DNA of 41,780 nucleotides from Paenibacillus humicus NBRC 102415 (GCF_004000905.1 NZ_BIMD01000044.1:1-41780), one strand, 5' to 3'; counted from the stretch's first letter, positions 1 to 8,111 are shown. A program made the numbers and translations. Notes: generated from the sequence alone by a model not told the origin.

Positions 1-520
1 CGCGCCGCTCGGTGGCGGCTGCGGCTTCCCCGCCGCCGCCGGCTTCCGCAGCGGCCTCGCCTTGCTTCGCGTCGGTTCCGTCGGCTTGATCGCTGCCGCG
101 CTTGCCGGAGGAGCGGTCGCCGCGGCCGCGCCGATCGGCTGCCGGCGGACGGCTGTAGCTGTCCTCTTCGAATCGGCGCACGCCAGGCACGATCACAATG
201 TCGTCCGGACCCGGCTCCTCCGGAGGGGCATCCGGATCGGCGCTGAGCGGCTCCTTCAGCTCCATGATGAAGTAAGCGCACCCGAAATTGCAATATTCAT
301 TGACATATTCCATGATAGCGGAAAAAGCCGTATCCCGGTTCGCTTTGGGGCTATCGTCCCGATAGAAGCCCTTGAGCCTGAGCTGGCTGTAGCCCCAGTC
401 GCCGAGAATATAATCGTAGCGCTCCAGGATGTCGCTGTAGCGATCGCGGAACACCTCCGCATTCCAGGCGGCTTTGTGCTCATGGATAAGCTCGTACTTT
501 CTCGTGCCGACGAATATCAA
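1..520 (-). CDS. yutD: YutD family protein (DUF1027), 3' end outside window
   Basis: Reading leftward from a TTG at 518-520, the frame stays open to the window edge (at least 173 codons). Residues of the YutD family are visible: RYDYILGDWGYSQLRLKGFY near residue 38 and NEYCNFGCAYF near residue 77. A GAGGAGG ribosome-binding site lies about 8 nt upstream of the TTG, just past the lipA stop, so the gene is probably translated from the lipA transcript, as in B. subtilis where yutD follows lipA. After residue 100 the sequence becomes charged and low in complexity (Arg, Gly, Ala, Glu), longer than the compact Bacillus homolog. The biochemical function of the family is not established. The identification is fairly firm; the start codon is inferred from the ribosome-binding site. 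Confidence 0.8.
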   Translation of the reverse strand, partial: MIFVGTRKYELIHEHKAAWNAEVFRDRYSDILERYDYILGDWGYSQLRLKGFYRDDSPKANRDTAFSAIMEYVNEYCNFGCAYFIMELKEPLSADPDAPPEEPGPDDIVIVPGVRRFEEDSYSRPPAADRRGRGDRSSGKRGSDQADGTDAKQGEAAAEAGGGGEAAAATERR

Positions 521-554
521 GTCCGTACCCTCCTCGCGGGCAGGCAGCTGCTGC

Positions 555-1451
555 TTAGACGCCTGCAGCCGCTCCAGTTGCGGATTTCACCTGTTCATGC
601 GCATGGTAGGAGCTGCGCACCATAGGACCGGATTCCACGTGGCTGAAGCCGCGCGCCATTCCTTCTTCCTTGAGCTGCTTGAACTCGTCCGGATGGACGT
701 AGCGCTCGACAGCCAAATGGTTCGGGGACGGCTGCAGATACTGGCCCAGTGTCAGAATATTGCAGTCCACGGCGCGCAGATCGTCCATTGAAGCCAGAAT
801 TTCTTCGTATTTCTCTCCGACGCCCAGCATGATGCTGGATTTGGTCGGAATGTCGGGATTCATTTCCTTGGCGCGCTTCAGAAGCTCCAGCGAGCGGGCA
901 TATTTGGCGCGGGCCCGGACTCGGTCGGACATGCGCTCGACCGTTTCGATGTTGTGGTTGAGGATGTCCGGCTTGGCGTCCATGACAATCTGCAGCGATT
1001 CCCGCTTCCCGAGAAAATCGGGAATGAGAACTTCGACGCTGCACAGCGGAAGCCGCTTGCGGATGGCTTTGATCGTCTCGGCGAAAATCATCGCGCCGCC
1101 GTCGGAGAGGTCGTCGCGTGCAACGGAGGTGACGACGCAGTGGCGCAGTCCCATCTGCTCCGCAGCTTCGGCCACGCGCTCGGGCTCCTGGAGATCGAGC
1201 TCCGTCGGCAGGCCCGTCTTGACCGCGCAGAAGCGGCAGGCCCGCGTGCAGATATCGCCCAGAATCATGAAGGTTGCCGTGCGGTTGGCCCAGCATTCGT
1301 AAATATTGGGGCAGCGAGCTTCCTCGCATACCGTATGCAGCGTCTTGGAACGCATCATATCTTTAAGCTCGGCATAGTTGCCGTCCGTCGACAGCTTGAT
1401 CTTCAGCCATTCCGGCTTCGGGAGCTTCGGCTTGGGAGCTCTCGTGCTCAT
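555..1451 (-). CDS. lipA: Lipoyl synthase
   Basis: This 298-residue radical-SAM enzyme inserts two sulfur atoms into protein-bound octanoyl groups to make the lipoyl cofactor of 2-oxoacid dehydrogenases and the glycine-cleavage system; it acts in the cytosol. Both iron-sulfur sites are visible: the auxiliary cluster cysteines C42, C47 and C53, and the radical-SAM CxxxCxxC at C68, C72 and C75. The C-terminal RSSYHA motif, whose serine ligates the auxiliary cluster, is also present. Length is normal for the family. It is divergent from lytH and followed closely by yutD, the Bacillus order. A candidate sigma-A promoter lies at 1522-1549. Identification is secure. Confidence 0.97.
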   Translation of the reverse strand: MSTRAPKPKLPKPEWLKIKLSTDGNYAELKDMMRSKTLHTVCEEARCPNIYECWANRTATFMILGDICTRACRFCAVKTGLPTELDLQEPERVAEAAEQMGLRHCVVTSVARDDLSDGGAMIFAETIKAIRKRLPLCSVEVLIPDFLGKRESLQIVMDAKPDILNHNIETVERMSDRVRARAKYARSLELLKRAKEMNPDIPTKSSIMLGVGEKYEEILASMDDLRAVDCNILTLGQYLQPSPNHLAVERYVHPDEFKQLKEEGMARGFSHVESGPMVRSSYHAHEQVKSATGAAAGV

Positions 1452-1521
1452 GAAATCCCCTGCTTTCCTGTAAATCGCTCATAAATCGCGTATAAGGTAC
1501 GATAGCGTCAAACTGTCATCT

Positions 1522-1549
1522 ATTATAACATGTTTCGGATAAAAACCAA
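1522..1549 (-). promoter_or_regulatory. Candidate sigma-A promoter of lipA
   Basis: On the minus strand there is a TTGGTT (-35) and a perfect TATAAT (-10) separated by 16 nt, about 70 nt upstream of the lipA start. The assignment is by consensus match only. Confidence 0.55.
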
Positions 1550-1602
1550 TCGCCATGCAGAACCTAGGGCAAAGCTTCATTTTGCCGTGGAGGTGGAATA
1601 CC

Positions 1603-2637
1603 GTGTTGAAAAGAATGATGTTCGCGGCGGCCTCGATTTTGCTGCTGTCCGCAGGCTGCGGAGCCGCATCCGCCGCGGCCGTGCCGGAATCCGCCGGACA
1701 GGAGCAGGCTCTGGAAGCGTCGTCCAAGGAAGAGCGCAAGCCGGTATACGCCCGGATGGCGCTTCTTACCGGGCTGTCCTGGGAGCAGGTCGCCGCCCTC
1801 GACCAATACGAGCGGACCCTCGGCAAAGCCCGTCCCAAATCAAGGCCGAAACTCGGGAAATGGGCTGGCTTATATGTGACCCCGGAACAATGGACCGGCG
1901 CTCTCAACCCCGATGCCGATGACCGCAATCCCGATTCCATCCTCGTCTTCGGCGGGATAGGCAAGGACGGCGACGGTGACGGGAAGGCCGATCCGGCCAG
2001 CGACCTCGATCTGCTGTACTCCCAATCGGCCGCGGTCGCCAAATATGGAACGGCGCCGGACGATTTCGTCATCGGCGTGTGGGAATACTACCATAATATC
2101 CGGGCCGTCCAGCGGGTGAGCCAATTCGCCCAGCTGTACAAGACCTACGGACGGGTCGATCTGTCCGGAAGCGCGTTCCCCGTCCCCGTTGGAACCAACT
2201 ACTCCTATCGCAGCACCTGGGGCACCGCGCGCGGCTGGGGAGGCCATCGGACGCACGAGGGAACGGATATTTTCGCGGACTACGGCCTTCCTGTGCGGAG
2301 CACCTGCTACGGCATCGTCGAGAACATGGGCTGGAACAACTACGGAGGGTGGAGAATCGGAATTCGCGACGCCGAGAACCGCTACCACTATTACGCCCAT
2401 CTGTCCGGCTTCGACAAATCGCTGAAAACCGGACAAGCCGTCACGCCCGGCCAGACGCTCGGCTGGGTCGGCAGCTCCGGATACGGCAAGCCCGGCACAT
2501 CGGGAAAATTCCCGCCCCATTTGCATTACGGCATTTATCGCGACCGGGGCATGGTGGAGTGGGCTTTCGATCCTTATCCGCTGCTGAAGCAGTGGGAGCG
2601 GCAGGAGCTCAAAGCCAAGAAGGCGAAAGGGAAATGA
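1603..2637 (+). CDS. lytH: LytH-like M23 family metallopeptidase
   Basis: The GTG start at 1603 is chosen because GGAGGTGG (1589-1596) precedes it at normal spacing; an in-frame ATG 48 nt upstream lacks such a site. The 344-residue product begins with a hydrophobic export signal (about residues 1-25, ending SAGCG...ASAAA). The C-terminal third is an M23 peptidase domain with the zinc and catalytic signatures HEGTD, HYYAHL and HLHYGIY. In B. subtilis LytH (YunA), encoded beside lipA and yunB, is a sporulation-specific L-Ala-D-Glu endopeptidase that trims peptide side chains in the spore cortex. The same neighbours here support that role. The SAGC motif is a poor lipobox, so a lipoprotein is possible but not favoured. 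Confidence 0.85.
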   Translation: MLKRMMFAAASILLLSAGCGAASAAAVPESAGQEQALEASSKEERKPVYARMALLTGLSWEQVAALDQYERTLGKARPKSRPKLGKWAGLYVTPEQWTGALNPDADDRNPDSILVFGGIGKDGDGDGKADPASDLDLLYSQSAAVAKYGTAPDDFVIGVWEYYHNIRAVQRVSQFAQLYKTYGRVDLSGSAFPVPVGTNYSYRSTWGTARGWGGHRTHEGTDIFADYGLPVRSTCYGIVENMGWNNYGGWRIGIRDAENRYHYYAHLSGFDKSLKTGQAVTPGQTLGWVGSSGYGKPGTSGKFPPHLHYGIYRDRGMVEWAFDPYPLLKQWERQELKAKKAKGK

Positions 2638-2644
2638 TTCCGCA

Positions 2645-2686
2645 AATAAAGCAGGCGGAAGGCTCGCGGCCTTCGCCTGCTTTATT
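2645..2686. terminator. Bidirectional terminator between lytH and yunB
   Basis: An AATAAAGCAGGC arm pairs with GCCTGCTTTATT, extended by GAAGGC/GCCTTC with one bulged G. It lies just after the lytH stop and also downstream of yunB on the other strand, so it probably serves both convergent genes. Confidence 0.85.
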
Positions 2687-2768
2687 GCTTGTCTGTTGAT
2701 AAATCAAGGCTCGCCGCTCGCCTGAACCAGCGCATCGGAGTTATCCTGGAGGCTGTGTCCCCTCTCTC

Positions 2769-3695
2769 TCAATGCTGCCCGGAGCCGCCGCCGGCCGTTT
2801 CCGGAGTCGTCGGGACGGGAGGCAGGGCGAGAGCAGGCGCGCTGGCTTTCGCGTCGCCGACCGGATTGCCTTTGCCATCGTAATAATAGCTCGGAACATC
2901 GCCGACCACCATCAGATAAGAGACCGGTATTTCCGTCTCCAGCGACTGGGAGCTGGAATCGAAAGGAATGATGACGGCCAGCTCGGTTTTGATCCGGATA
3001 TAGACCTCAACCAGAACCATGTTGATGCCGGCATCGCTTTTGCGCGTGCCCAGCTCCACCTGAGCGTCTCCGAGCGGCTCGAAGCGGACCGGAATGCGGG
3101 GACCGAAGGAAGACAGCAGCGCGCTTCCGAAAGCCTGGCCGATCGGAATGCCCTCCTTGAACTTGTCGCTGTCCTTCAGCGTGCTTTGCACCGTCTGGAC
3201 CGTTTGCGCGGTTATTTTCATATGCTCGTTGTAATTCATCATGAAAGCGGCTATCTTGCCGTTGTCGCCTGTCTTCCAATCGATCAGGTTCTGCAGATCC
3301 GTCCCGGAAGCCACCTGTTCCGTAATCGCCTTGTTGATCGCTTCGGTCATGATCTGCTTCACCTTGATCTGCGCCACCCTCATCAAAGGGGGCTGAAGCT
3401 TTCTTTCGACGAACACGTATGCGTTCACCGTGCCGGCCAGAACGAGAAGGGCCAGAAACAGCAGCCACCACCGCTTGCGGATTTTCCGCGGGCGCGGAAC
3501 GGATGGAGGCGTCCGCCCTTGAACTCGAACAGCGCTCATTCTTCGCGAGGCCGTTCGGGCCGACGGCCTCCACTGCGCGGGCGGCTTGGAAGCTCCGGGC
3601 CTCCAGCCTCCGGAAGCACGCGGCTTGGCCATGCGCATTCGTTTGGCCGGAGCAACCGGCAGCTTCCATCTGACTCGCCTTCCCCATCGGGCCAC
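2769..3695 (-). CDS. yunB: Sporulation protein YunB
   Basis: The 308-residue product has a basic, proline-rich N-terminal tail (1-74), one membrane segment (about 75-95, WWLLFLALLVLAG) and a large extracytoplasmic domain. The segment starting KLQPPLMRVAQIKVKQIMTE, the later FGPRIPVRFEPLGDAQV and the IIPF...YLMVVGDVP ending match the YunB family. YunB is a SigmaE-dependent mother-cell protein of B. subtilis needed for efficient sporulation; its molecular role is unknown. Translation starts at a GTG with GGGAGGG about 7 nt upstream. The tail before the membrane segment is longer than I recall for Bacillus YunB, so a later start such as M53 is possible. Position beside lytH matches the Bacillus order. 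Confidence 0.85.
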   Translation of the reverse strand: MARWGRRVRWKLPVAPAKRMRMAKPRASGGWRPGASKPPAQWRPSARTASRRMSAVRVQGRTPPSVPRPRKIRKRWWLLFLALLVLAGTVNAYVFVERKLQPPLMRVAQIKVKQIMTEAINKAITEQVASGTDLQNLIDWKTGDNGKIAAFMMNYNEHMKITAQTVQTVQSTLKDSDKFKEGIPIGQAFGSALLSSFGPRIPVRFEPLGDAQVELGTRKSDAGINMVLVEVYIRIKTELAVIIPFDSSSQSLETEIPVSYLMVVGDVPSYYYDGKGNPVGDAKASAPALALPPVPTTPETAGGGSGQH

Positions 3696-3796
3696 TGGCC
3701 ATCCCTCCCGGCTTCAATCGCTTTTGCTACAGCCTATGCGTACAAGGCCGCAATCAGAAGGACAATGCCGGGATTTCAGCTATGACCCGCTCCTGC

Positions 3797-3833
3797 GAAA
3801 AAGCCCCTGCCTGCAAGCTGCAGACAGGGGCTT
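3797..3833 (-). terminator. Rho-independent terminator
   Basis: Arms AAGCCCCTG and CAGGGGCTT with an inner CTGCA/TGCAG stem are followed, on the minus strand, by a run of T residues (3797-3802). It ends the minus-strand gene at 3890-4255 and separates it from yunB. Confidence 0.9.
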
Positions 3834-3889
3834 GCCGGAATCATCGCCGCCCGCGTGAGCAGTTGGCGTGCCATTTGCGGCTGCCGTAC

Positions 3890-4255
3890 TCATTCATAGA
3901 CAGCGAAGCGATGCACGGGACCCCCGTTAGCCGGGCTGGAAGCCGCATTTTCGTCGACGCCGGAAAGACGGGCTGCAAGCTCCTTGAACCAGTCCTCGTC
4001 CTTGGTCATCAGCGCCAGCTCGATCAGGCTTCTCAGTTCCGCATCGGCGGCAGGCTTATGGACATCCAGCTTGCGCACCTTCGATGTTCTCGCTCCGACC
4101 TTTTTGCCTACGATGCGTTCGCGGTCGCTCTGGGTAACGTGGATCCGGCAGGTGTCGGAGTCGACCGAATCGATAAAACCGATGAAGCGTTCATCCATGA
4201 CTGTAGTCCCGCTGACCCAGTCCCCCATGCCGATAAGGTAATCTACTGAACTCAT
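3890..4255 (-). CDS. Small IDEAL-domain-like protein
   Basis: A 121-residue soluble protein. Residues 1-65 look like a small beta-rich fold (GDWVSGTT, GFIDSVDSDTCRIHV). Residues 74-97 (LRSLIELALMTKDEDWFKEL) resemble the short helical IDEAL motif of YpiB and ComK-related Firmicute proteins. GGGGAGG precedes the ATG at about 9 nt. It sits 80 nt downstream of the Rrf2 regulator gene on the same strand and ends at a strong terminator, so it may share that transcript, though it could also have its own promoter. The molecular function is unknown. The domain call rests on motif resemblance only. Confidence 0.6.
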   Translation of the reverse strand: MSSVDYLIGMGDWVSGTTVMDERFIGFIDSVDSDTCRIHVTQSDRERIVGKKVGARTSKVRKLDVHKPAADAELRSLIELALMTKDEDWFKELAARLSGVDENAASSPANGGPVHRFAVYE

Positions 4256-4335
4256 TTTCCCATGCCTCCCCAGAATCTATATTCAAAAAAGTGACAGTTA
4301 GCTCGTAAAACGTCTCCGCACCAACGCTCGGCAGC

Positions 4336-4770
4336 CTATCCGAGCGCTGCGGTCCGGGCGGACTTGATGCGCTCCAGCACGTCGCGGATCGTCATGCTTT
4401 CCAGATGCTGAAGCAGCTTCTCCTCGGTTTCCATGAAGATGACATCCATGACGTTCGCCATATTGCAGGCGACAAGACAATCTCCCTCTTCGGTACCGGA
4501 GCACCACGAAGGCTTCATCGTTCCGATGGAGGTCGCTCGGTAAATCTCGGCCAGCGTCACGCTCTCCGGGCTGCAATGAAGAATATAGCCCCCGCCCAGC
4601 CCTTCCTTGGTCACAACGTAATTCCGCTTTTTCAAGCAGCTCATCACTTTGCGGACTCGAGAGGGATGCGTATTCACGTTGTTCGCAATCGCTTCGCTCG
4701 TCGCCATCCGATCAGGGCGGTATGCCAAATAGACGAGGCTATGCACGGCAATCGTGAATTCACTGTTCAT
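4336..4770 (-). CDS. Rrf2 family transcriptional regulator
   Basis: The 144-residue protein starts at the ATG at 4770, preceded by GGGGAGAGG; a longer upstream reading would run through the promoter. The N-terminal winged helix-turn-helix is typical of Rrf2 proteins (SEAIANNVNTHPSRVRKVMS, then GLGGGYIL in the wing). Three cysteines follow in the order C-x7-C-x3-C (about residues 90-103, WCSGTEEGDCLVAC). Rrf2 members such as IscR and NsrR bind an Fe-S cluster through three cysteines, but the spacing differs here, and others such as CymR and YwnA have no cluster. Cluster binding is therefore only possible. The promoter carries a perfect inverted repeat, suggesting autoregulation. Confidence 0.88.
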   Translation of the reverse strand: MNSEFTIAVHSLVYLAYRPDRMATSEAIANNVNTHPSRVRKVMSCLKKRNYVVTKEGLGGGYILHCSPESVTLAEIYRATSIGTMKPSWCSGTEEGDCLVACNMANVMDVIFMETEEKLLQHLESMTIRDVLERIKSARTAALG

Positions 4771-4795
4771 GATATCCTCTCCCCTCTGCAAGCTT

Positions 4796-4818
4796 ACTGT
4801 TATTCTATCGGTAACAGT
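4796..4818. promoter_or_regulatory. Perfect inverted repeat, probable Rrf2 operator
   Basis: ACTGTTA (4796-4802) and TAACAGT (4812-4818) are perfect inverted arms separated by 9 bp. The repeat covers the -10 box and much of the spacer of the Rrf2 gene promoter, the usual place for an autorepressor site. Confidence 0.7.
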
Positions 4819-4830
4819 TGTCGAAGTCAA
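4802..4830 (-). promoter_or_regulatory. Sigma-A promoter of the Rrf2 gene
   Basis: On the minus strand TTGACT (-35, 4825-4830) and TAGAAT (-10, 4802-4807) are separated by exactly 17 nt. Transcription would start about 25 nt before the chosen ATG. Confidence 0.8.
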
Positions 4831-5007
4831 CTGAACCTGGAATGACGATTGAACGGCCTACTCGCCACTGCCGGCGCTCACCGGAGCGTGCAAGCCGCGC
4901 CGTCATCCAATGCCTAACCGGCACAATGGAAGGAGTATGGGTGCCAGCACTCATTTACTCGAATATAGGCGGCTTTAAATTCTTTTAAATTAAACAAAAT
5001 TAAATTG

Positions 5008-5036
5008 TTGCAAAAGTTTTATTCGAATCCTATACT
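5008..5036 (+). promoter_or_regulatory. Sigma-A promoter of the GH26 gene
   Basis: TTGCAA (5008-5013) and TATACT (5031-5036) lie 17 nt apart in an AT-rich stretch. This predicts a start near 5043 and an untranslated leader of about 175 nt. The rest of the 4831-5007 interval shows no other recognisable feature. Confidence 0.7.
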
Positions 5037-5042
5037 ATTGTT

Positions 5043-5217
5043 GAATTATGGAAACGCATTCATTTATTCTGAAGGAGGTGACCGTCGCTTATCGAATCGC
5101 CTTGAGGCGCAGTCGCCGGCTTCCTATGGAAAGCAGCTGCTGCCGATTTTGCTCCAAGCAGCATGAGTCGGCACCAAGGTAAGGCTTGGCCCATCAACCT
5201 TCAGGAGGTTTTGTAAC
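5043..5217 (+). other. Long, possibly structured 5' leader of the GH26 mRNA
   Basis: Between the predicted start and the GTG at 5218 there are several pairing segments: CGCC/GGCG near 5100, TGCCGA (5141-5146) with TCGGCA (5168-5173), and CCAAG (5174-5178) with CTTGG (5185-5189). The last pair overlaps an alternative one, AAGGT (5176-5180) with ACCTT (5197-5201), adjacent to the AGGAGG ribosome-binding site. It does not match any riboswitch class I can recognise by eye. Confidence 0.35.
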
Positions 5218-7041
5218 GTGTCCATTTCCCGCCCCGCCTGGCTGTGCGCTATTGCGCTGATTCTGGTCTCGATTGCGCTCGGAGCCGTCCACTCCCCTTC
5301 CGCCGAGGCCGCAACGGTCAACCTGGCGCTAGGCAAGCCGGTAACGGTCTCCTCGGTCCAAAGCTCCGAATATGGCGGCTCCAACGCCGTCGACGGCAAT
5401 ACATCCACCCGCTGGTCGTCCAATACGAGCGATCAGCAGTATATCATCGTCGATCTGGGCGCAGCCCGCTCCATCTCCAGCGTTGTGCTGCGCTGGGAGG
5501 CCGCTTATGCCAAAGGCTTCCAGATTCAAACGTCGAACGACAATTCGACCTGGACAACCGTCTATTCCAATTACAGCGGCACAGGCGGCACCAACACGAT
5601 CACCTTCACCGCCAGCGCCCGCTATGTGAAAATGTACGCCTTCACGCGCGCGACCGCCTACGGCTACTCCCTTTACGAATTCGAAATTTACGGCGACGAT
5701 GGCGGCAGCTCTTCTACCGGAAATCTGGCTCTCGGCAAGCCTGTCACCGTCTCCTCCACCGAGGATTCCACGACTCCGGCATCTAATGCGGTCGACGGCA
5801 ATGGTTCCACTCGCTGGAGCTCATCCTATGCCGACCAGCAGTTCATCTATGTCGATCTCGGGTCCCCGCAAAGCATCGCCAAGGTCGTGCTGAAATGGGA
5901 AGCGGCCTACGCCAAGCAGTTCCAGGTGCAGACCTCGACCGACAACAGCACCTGGACGACCGTTTATTCCAATTACAGCGGCACCGGCGGCACCACAACG
6001 ATCACCTTCTCTCCCGCGTCAGCACGCTATGTCAAGGTATATCTGATCCAGCGCGCTACGAGCTACGGCTTCTCTCTCTATGAATTCGAGGTCTACAACA
6101 GCGCCGGGGGCGGAAGCGGCACCGGCGTCGCGGCCGTCAAGCAGCGCGTTCTGGATTACCTGAACGGAATTTCCGGCAACCATACGATCGTCGGCATCGA
6201 GAACAAAAACGCCGGTACGCCGACAAGCGACAGCAACACTGTCGCCTCCATCGCCGGACGCACGCCCTCCTTGTGGGGCGGCGACTTCGGCTTCGGCAGC
6301 GGAGCTGTCGACAAGCGCCAGACGATGATCAACGAAGCCAAAAACCAGTTCAACAAAGGCGCGCTCGTCACGCTGATGTATCATGCCTGCGCTCCGAACC
6401 GGGATGAATACTGCAGCTGGGACGATATCGGCGGAGCCAATCCGGCCAAGCTGACCGATGCCCAATTCACCCAGCTCACGACGCCGGGAACGAGCCTGTA
6501 CAACGCTTGGATCGGCCGCCTCGACACGCTGTCGACGTATTTGCAGGACCTGGAGAACAACAATGTCGTCGTCCTGTTCCGCCCCTTCCACGAGATGAAC
6601 CAATGCGTCTTCTGGTGGTCCTGCCACAAAGGGTCGAACGGAACCGCCAAGCTGTACCAGATCACGCATGATTATTTGACGAATGCAAAAGGACTGGAGA
6701 ACATCATTTGGGTCTGGAACATCCAGGACTTCTCCAATCTCAGTACGGAAATCGACGCCTACAATCCGGGTGCTTCCTACTTCGATATCGCTTCGCTGGA
6801 CGTCTATAACACGGGATACACCACGACGAATTACAATACGATGCAACGAGTGTCGGGCGGGAAGCCGATTGCGATCGGCGAATGCCAGTTCATGCCTTCC
6901 TCCTCGCTGCTCGCCAGCCAGAACAAATGGATTTACGCGATGCTTTGGCCGGACTTCATCGAGGACAATCGAAGCGCGCTCCCGGGCATTTACGCTGCCG
7001 CCAACGTGTTGACGCTCGATGAAATGCCGGGCTGGAAATAG
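5218..7041 (+). CDS. Secreted GH26 beta-mannanase-type enzyme with two CBM32 modules
   Basis: The 607-residue protein starts at a GTG with AGGAGG at 5203-5208. A signal peptide (about 1-31, ending AEA) is followed by two F5/8 type C (CBM32) sugar-binding modules at about 33-160 and 168-295, a Gly/Ser linker, and a GH26 catalytic domain from about 303 to the end. GH26 members are mostly endo-beta-1,4-mannanases. The probable acid/base is E459 in FRPFHEMN and the nucleophile E555 in IGECQ, both in the expected family contexts. The two CBM32 copies are very similar, including the shared stretch TVYSNYSGTGGT, suggesting a recent duplication. No sortase or S-layer anchor is seen, so it is probably released. 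Exact substrate (mannan, glucomannan or another beta-glycan) cannot be told from sequence alone. Confidence 0.92.
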   Translation: MSISRPAWLCAIALILVSIALGAVHSPSAEAATVNLALGKPVTVSSVQSSEYGGSNAVDGNTSTRWSSNTSDQQYIIVDLGAARSISSVVLRWEAAYAKGFQIQTSNDNSTWTTVYSNYSGTGGTNTITFTASARYVKMYAFTRATAYGYSLYEFEIYGDDGGSSSTGNLALGKPVTVSSTEDSTTPASNAVDGNGSTRWSSSYADQQFIYVDLGSPQSIAKVVLKWEAAYAKQFQVQTSTDNSTWTTVYSNYSGTGGTTTITFSPASARYVKVYLIQRATSYGFSLYEFEVYNSAGGGSGTGVAAVKQRVLDYLNGISGNHTIVGIENKNAGTPTSDSNTVASIAGRTPSLWGGDFGFGSGAVDKRQTMINEAKNQFNKGALVTLMYHACAPNRDEYCSWDDIGGANPAKLTDAQFTQLTTPGTSLYNAWIGRLDTLSTYLQDLENNNVVVLFRPFHEMNQCVFWWSCHKGSNGTAKLYQITHDYLTNAKGLENIIWVWNIQDFSNLSTEIDAYNPGASYFDIASLDVYNTGYTTTNYNTMQRVSGGKPIAIGECQFMPSSSLLASQNKWIYAMLWPDFIEDNRSALPGIYAAANVLTLDEMPGWK

Positions 7042-7107
7042 TCAGGAGCATCGCCTTTCCAGCCATGGATCGACAAAAAACGTCCGGCACAGACTTCTCC
7101 TCGCCTT

Positions 7108-7130
7108 CAGGTCCGCATGATGCGGGCCTG
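7108..7130 (+). terminator. Weak terminator hairpin after the GH26 gene
   Basis: CAGGTCCGC pairs with GCGGGCCTG around a short loop, about 65 nt after the stop codon. The following T-tract is poor, so termination efficiency is uncertain. Confidence 0.4.
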
Positions 7131-7159
7131 TTCGGCTTGAACTTCATGTTCGCGTCAGC

Positions 7160-7188
7160 TTGACCCTGGCATGGTCCCGCTATATGGT
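7160..7188 (+). promoter_or_regulatory. Candidate promoter of the SDR gene
   Basis: TTGACC (7160-7165) and TATGGT (7183-7188) are 17 nt apart, about 50 nt before the start codon. The -10 matches the sigma-A consensus at four of six positions. Confidence 0.45.
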
Positions 7189-7236
7189 TTAGTTATGAAA
7201 GAATGGATCGCAACGAAATCGCAGGAGGAATGCCCA

Positions 7237-8088
7237 ATGTCAAAAGCAGCAGCCATTACCGGAGCCTCGTCCGGAATCGGCCTCGCATCGGCTCTGAAGC
7301 TTGCCTCGGAAGGCGTCCGGGTTTATGCCGGCACGCGTAATCTGGAGCGTGATTCCATGCGTCATGCCGGAACGGCCAATCTTACTTTTCTGGAAATGGA
7401 GGTTACCGATCCCGCTTCTCTGGAGCGCGCCTTTCGGACGATTGAAGAAGAGCAGGGCCGGCTCGATCTGCTGTTCTGCAACGCCGGATTCGGCTGCTTG
7501 CGAGCGCTCGGACAAGCGGAGATGGCCGATATCGAGCGTGTATTCGATACCAATGTGTATGGGGTGATGAATACGATCCGGGCCGCTCTTCCGCTGCTTC
7601 GGCGTTCCGGGCAAGGATATATCATGACGACTTCAAGCGTCGGCGGACTCGTCGGGCAGCCTTTCAATGAAATTTACTGCGCAAGCAAGTTCGCGGTGGA
7701 GGGACTGATGGAAAGTCTCGCTACCTATTACAAGCCTGCCTTCAACATCGATATCACGCTGCTGGAGCCGGGTGCGATCGCGACCGAATTCACCGGTACG
7801 GTCATGAATCATCTGCAGCAGACCGGCGGGATTCTGGAAGACGAGTACAAGCCGATCCTCACCCGGTATATGGACAATTTCGCTGCCCGCACCTCGGTGC
7901 CGCAAACCTCCGAATCCGTGGCCGAAGTCGTCTGGAGTCTCGTGCAGGCGGCGGACAAGCCGCTTCGCATCCGCACTTCGGAGGCAGCGGAAGCCTTTGC
8001 CCGATTCAAGACGGAGCAGGATCCGACCGGTCTTATCGGTCTGAAGAATACGCGCAGGCTTCATTTGAACATAGACGAGGAACAATAG
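7237..8088 (+). CDS. Short-chain dehydrogenase/reductase (SDR)
   Basis: The ATG at 7237 has AGGAGG (7223-7228) upstream, so I prefer it to the earlier in-frame ATG at 7171. The 283-residue product is a classical SDR: the cofactor loop TGASSGIG (8-15), NAG (82-84), serines S133/S134, and the catalytic YxxxK at Y147 and K151. The tail of about 40 residues after the core suggests an oxidoreductase acting on a bulky alcohol or ketone, but the substrate is unknown. It stands alone between a GH26 enzyme and a terminator, so the context gives no pathway. Confidence 0.9.
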   Translation: MSKAAAITGASSGIGLASALKLASEGVRVYAGTRNLERDSMRHAGTANLTFLEMEVTDPASLERAFRTIEEEQGRLDLLFCNAGFGCLRALGQAEMADIERVFDTNVYGVMNTIRAALPLLRRSGQGYIMTTSSVGGLVGQPFNEIYCASKFAVEGLMESLATYYKPAFNIDITLLEPGAIATEFTGTVMNHLQQTGGILEDEYKPILTRYMDNFAARTSVPQTSESVAEVVWSLVQAADKPLRIRTSEAAEAFARFKTEQDPTGLIGLKNTRRLHLNIDEEQ

Positions 8089-8111
8089 AACATTCCCATC
8101 ATACCAACTCC

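Noticed and set aside
5048-5182. A 44-codon open frame in the leader of the GH26 gene
   Set aside because: No ribosome-binding site precedes its ATG and the predicted transcription start is only about 5 nt away; codon use gives an Arg/Cys-rich product with no known match. It remains possible as a leader peptide but is not supported.
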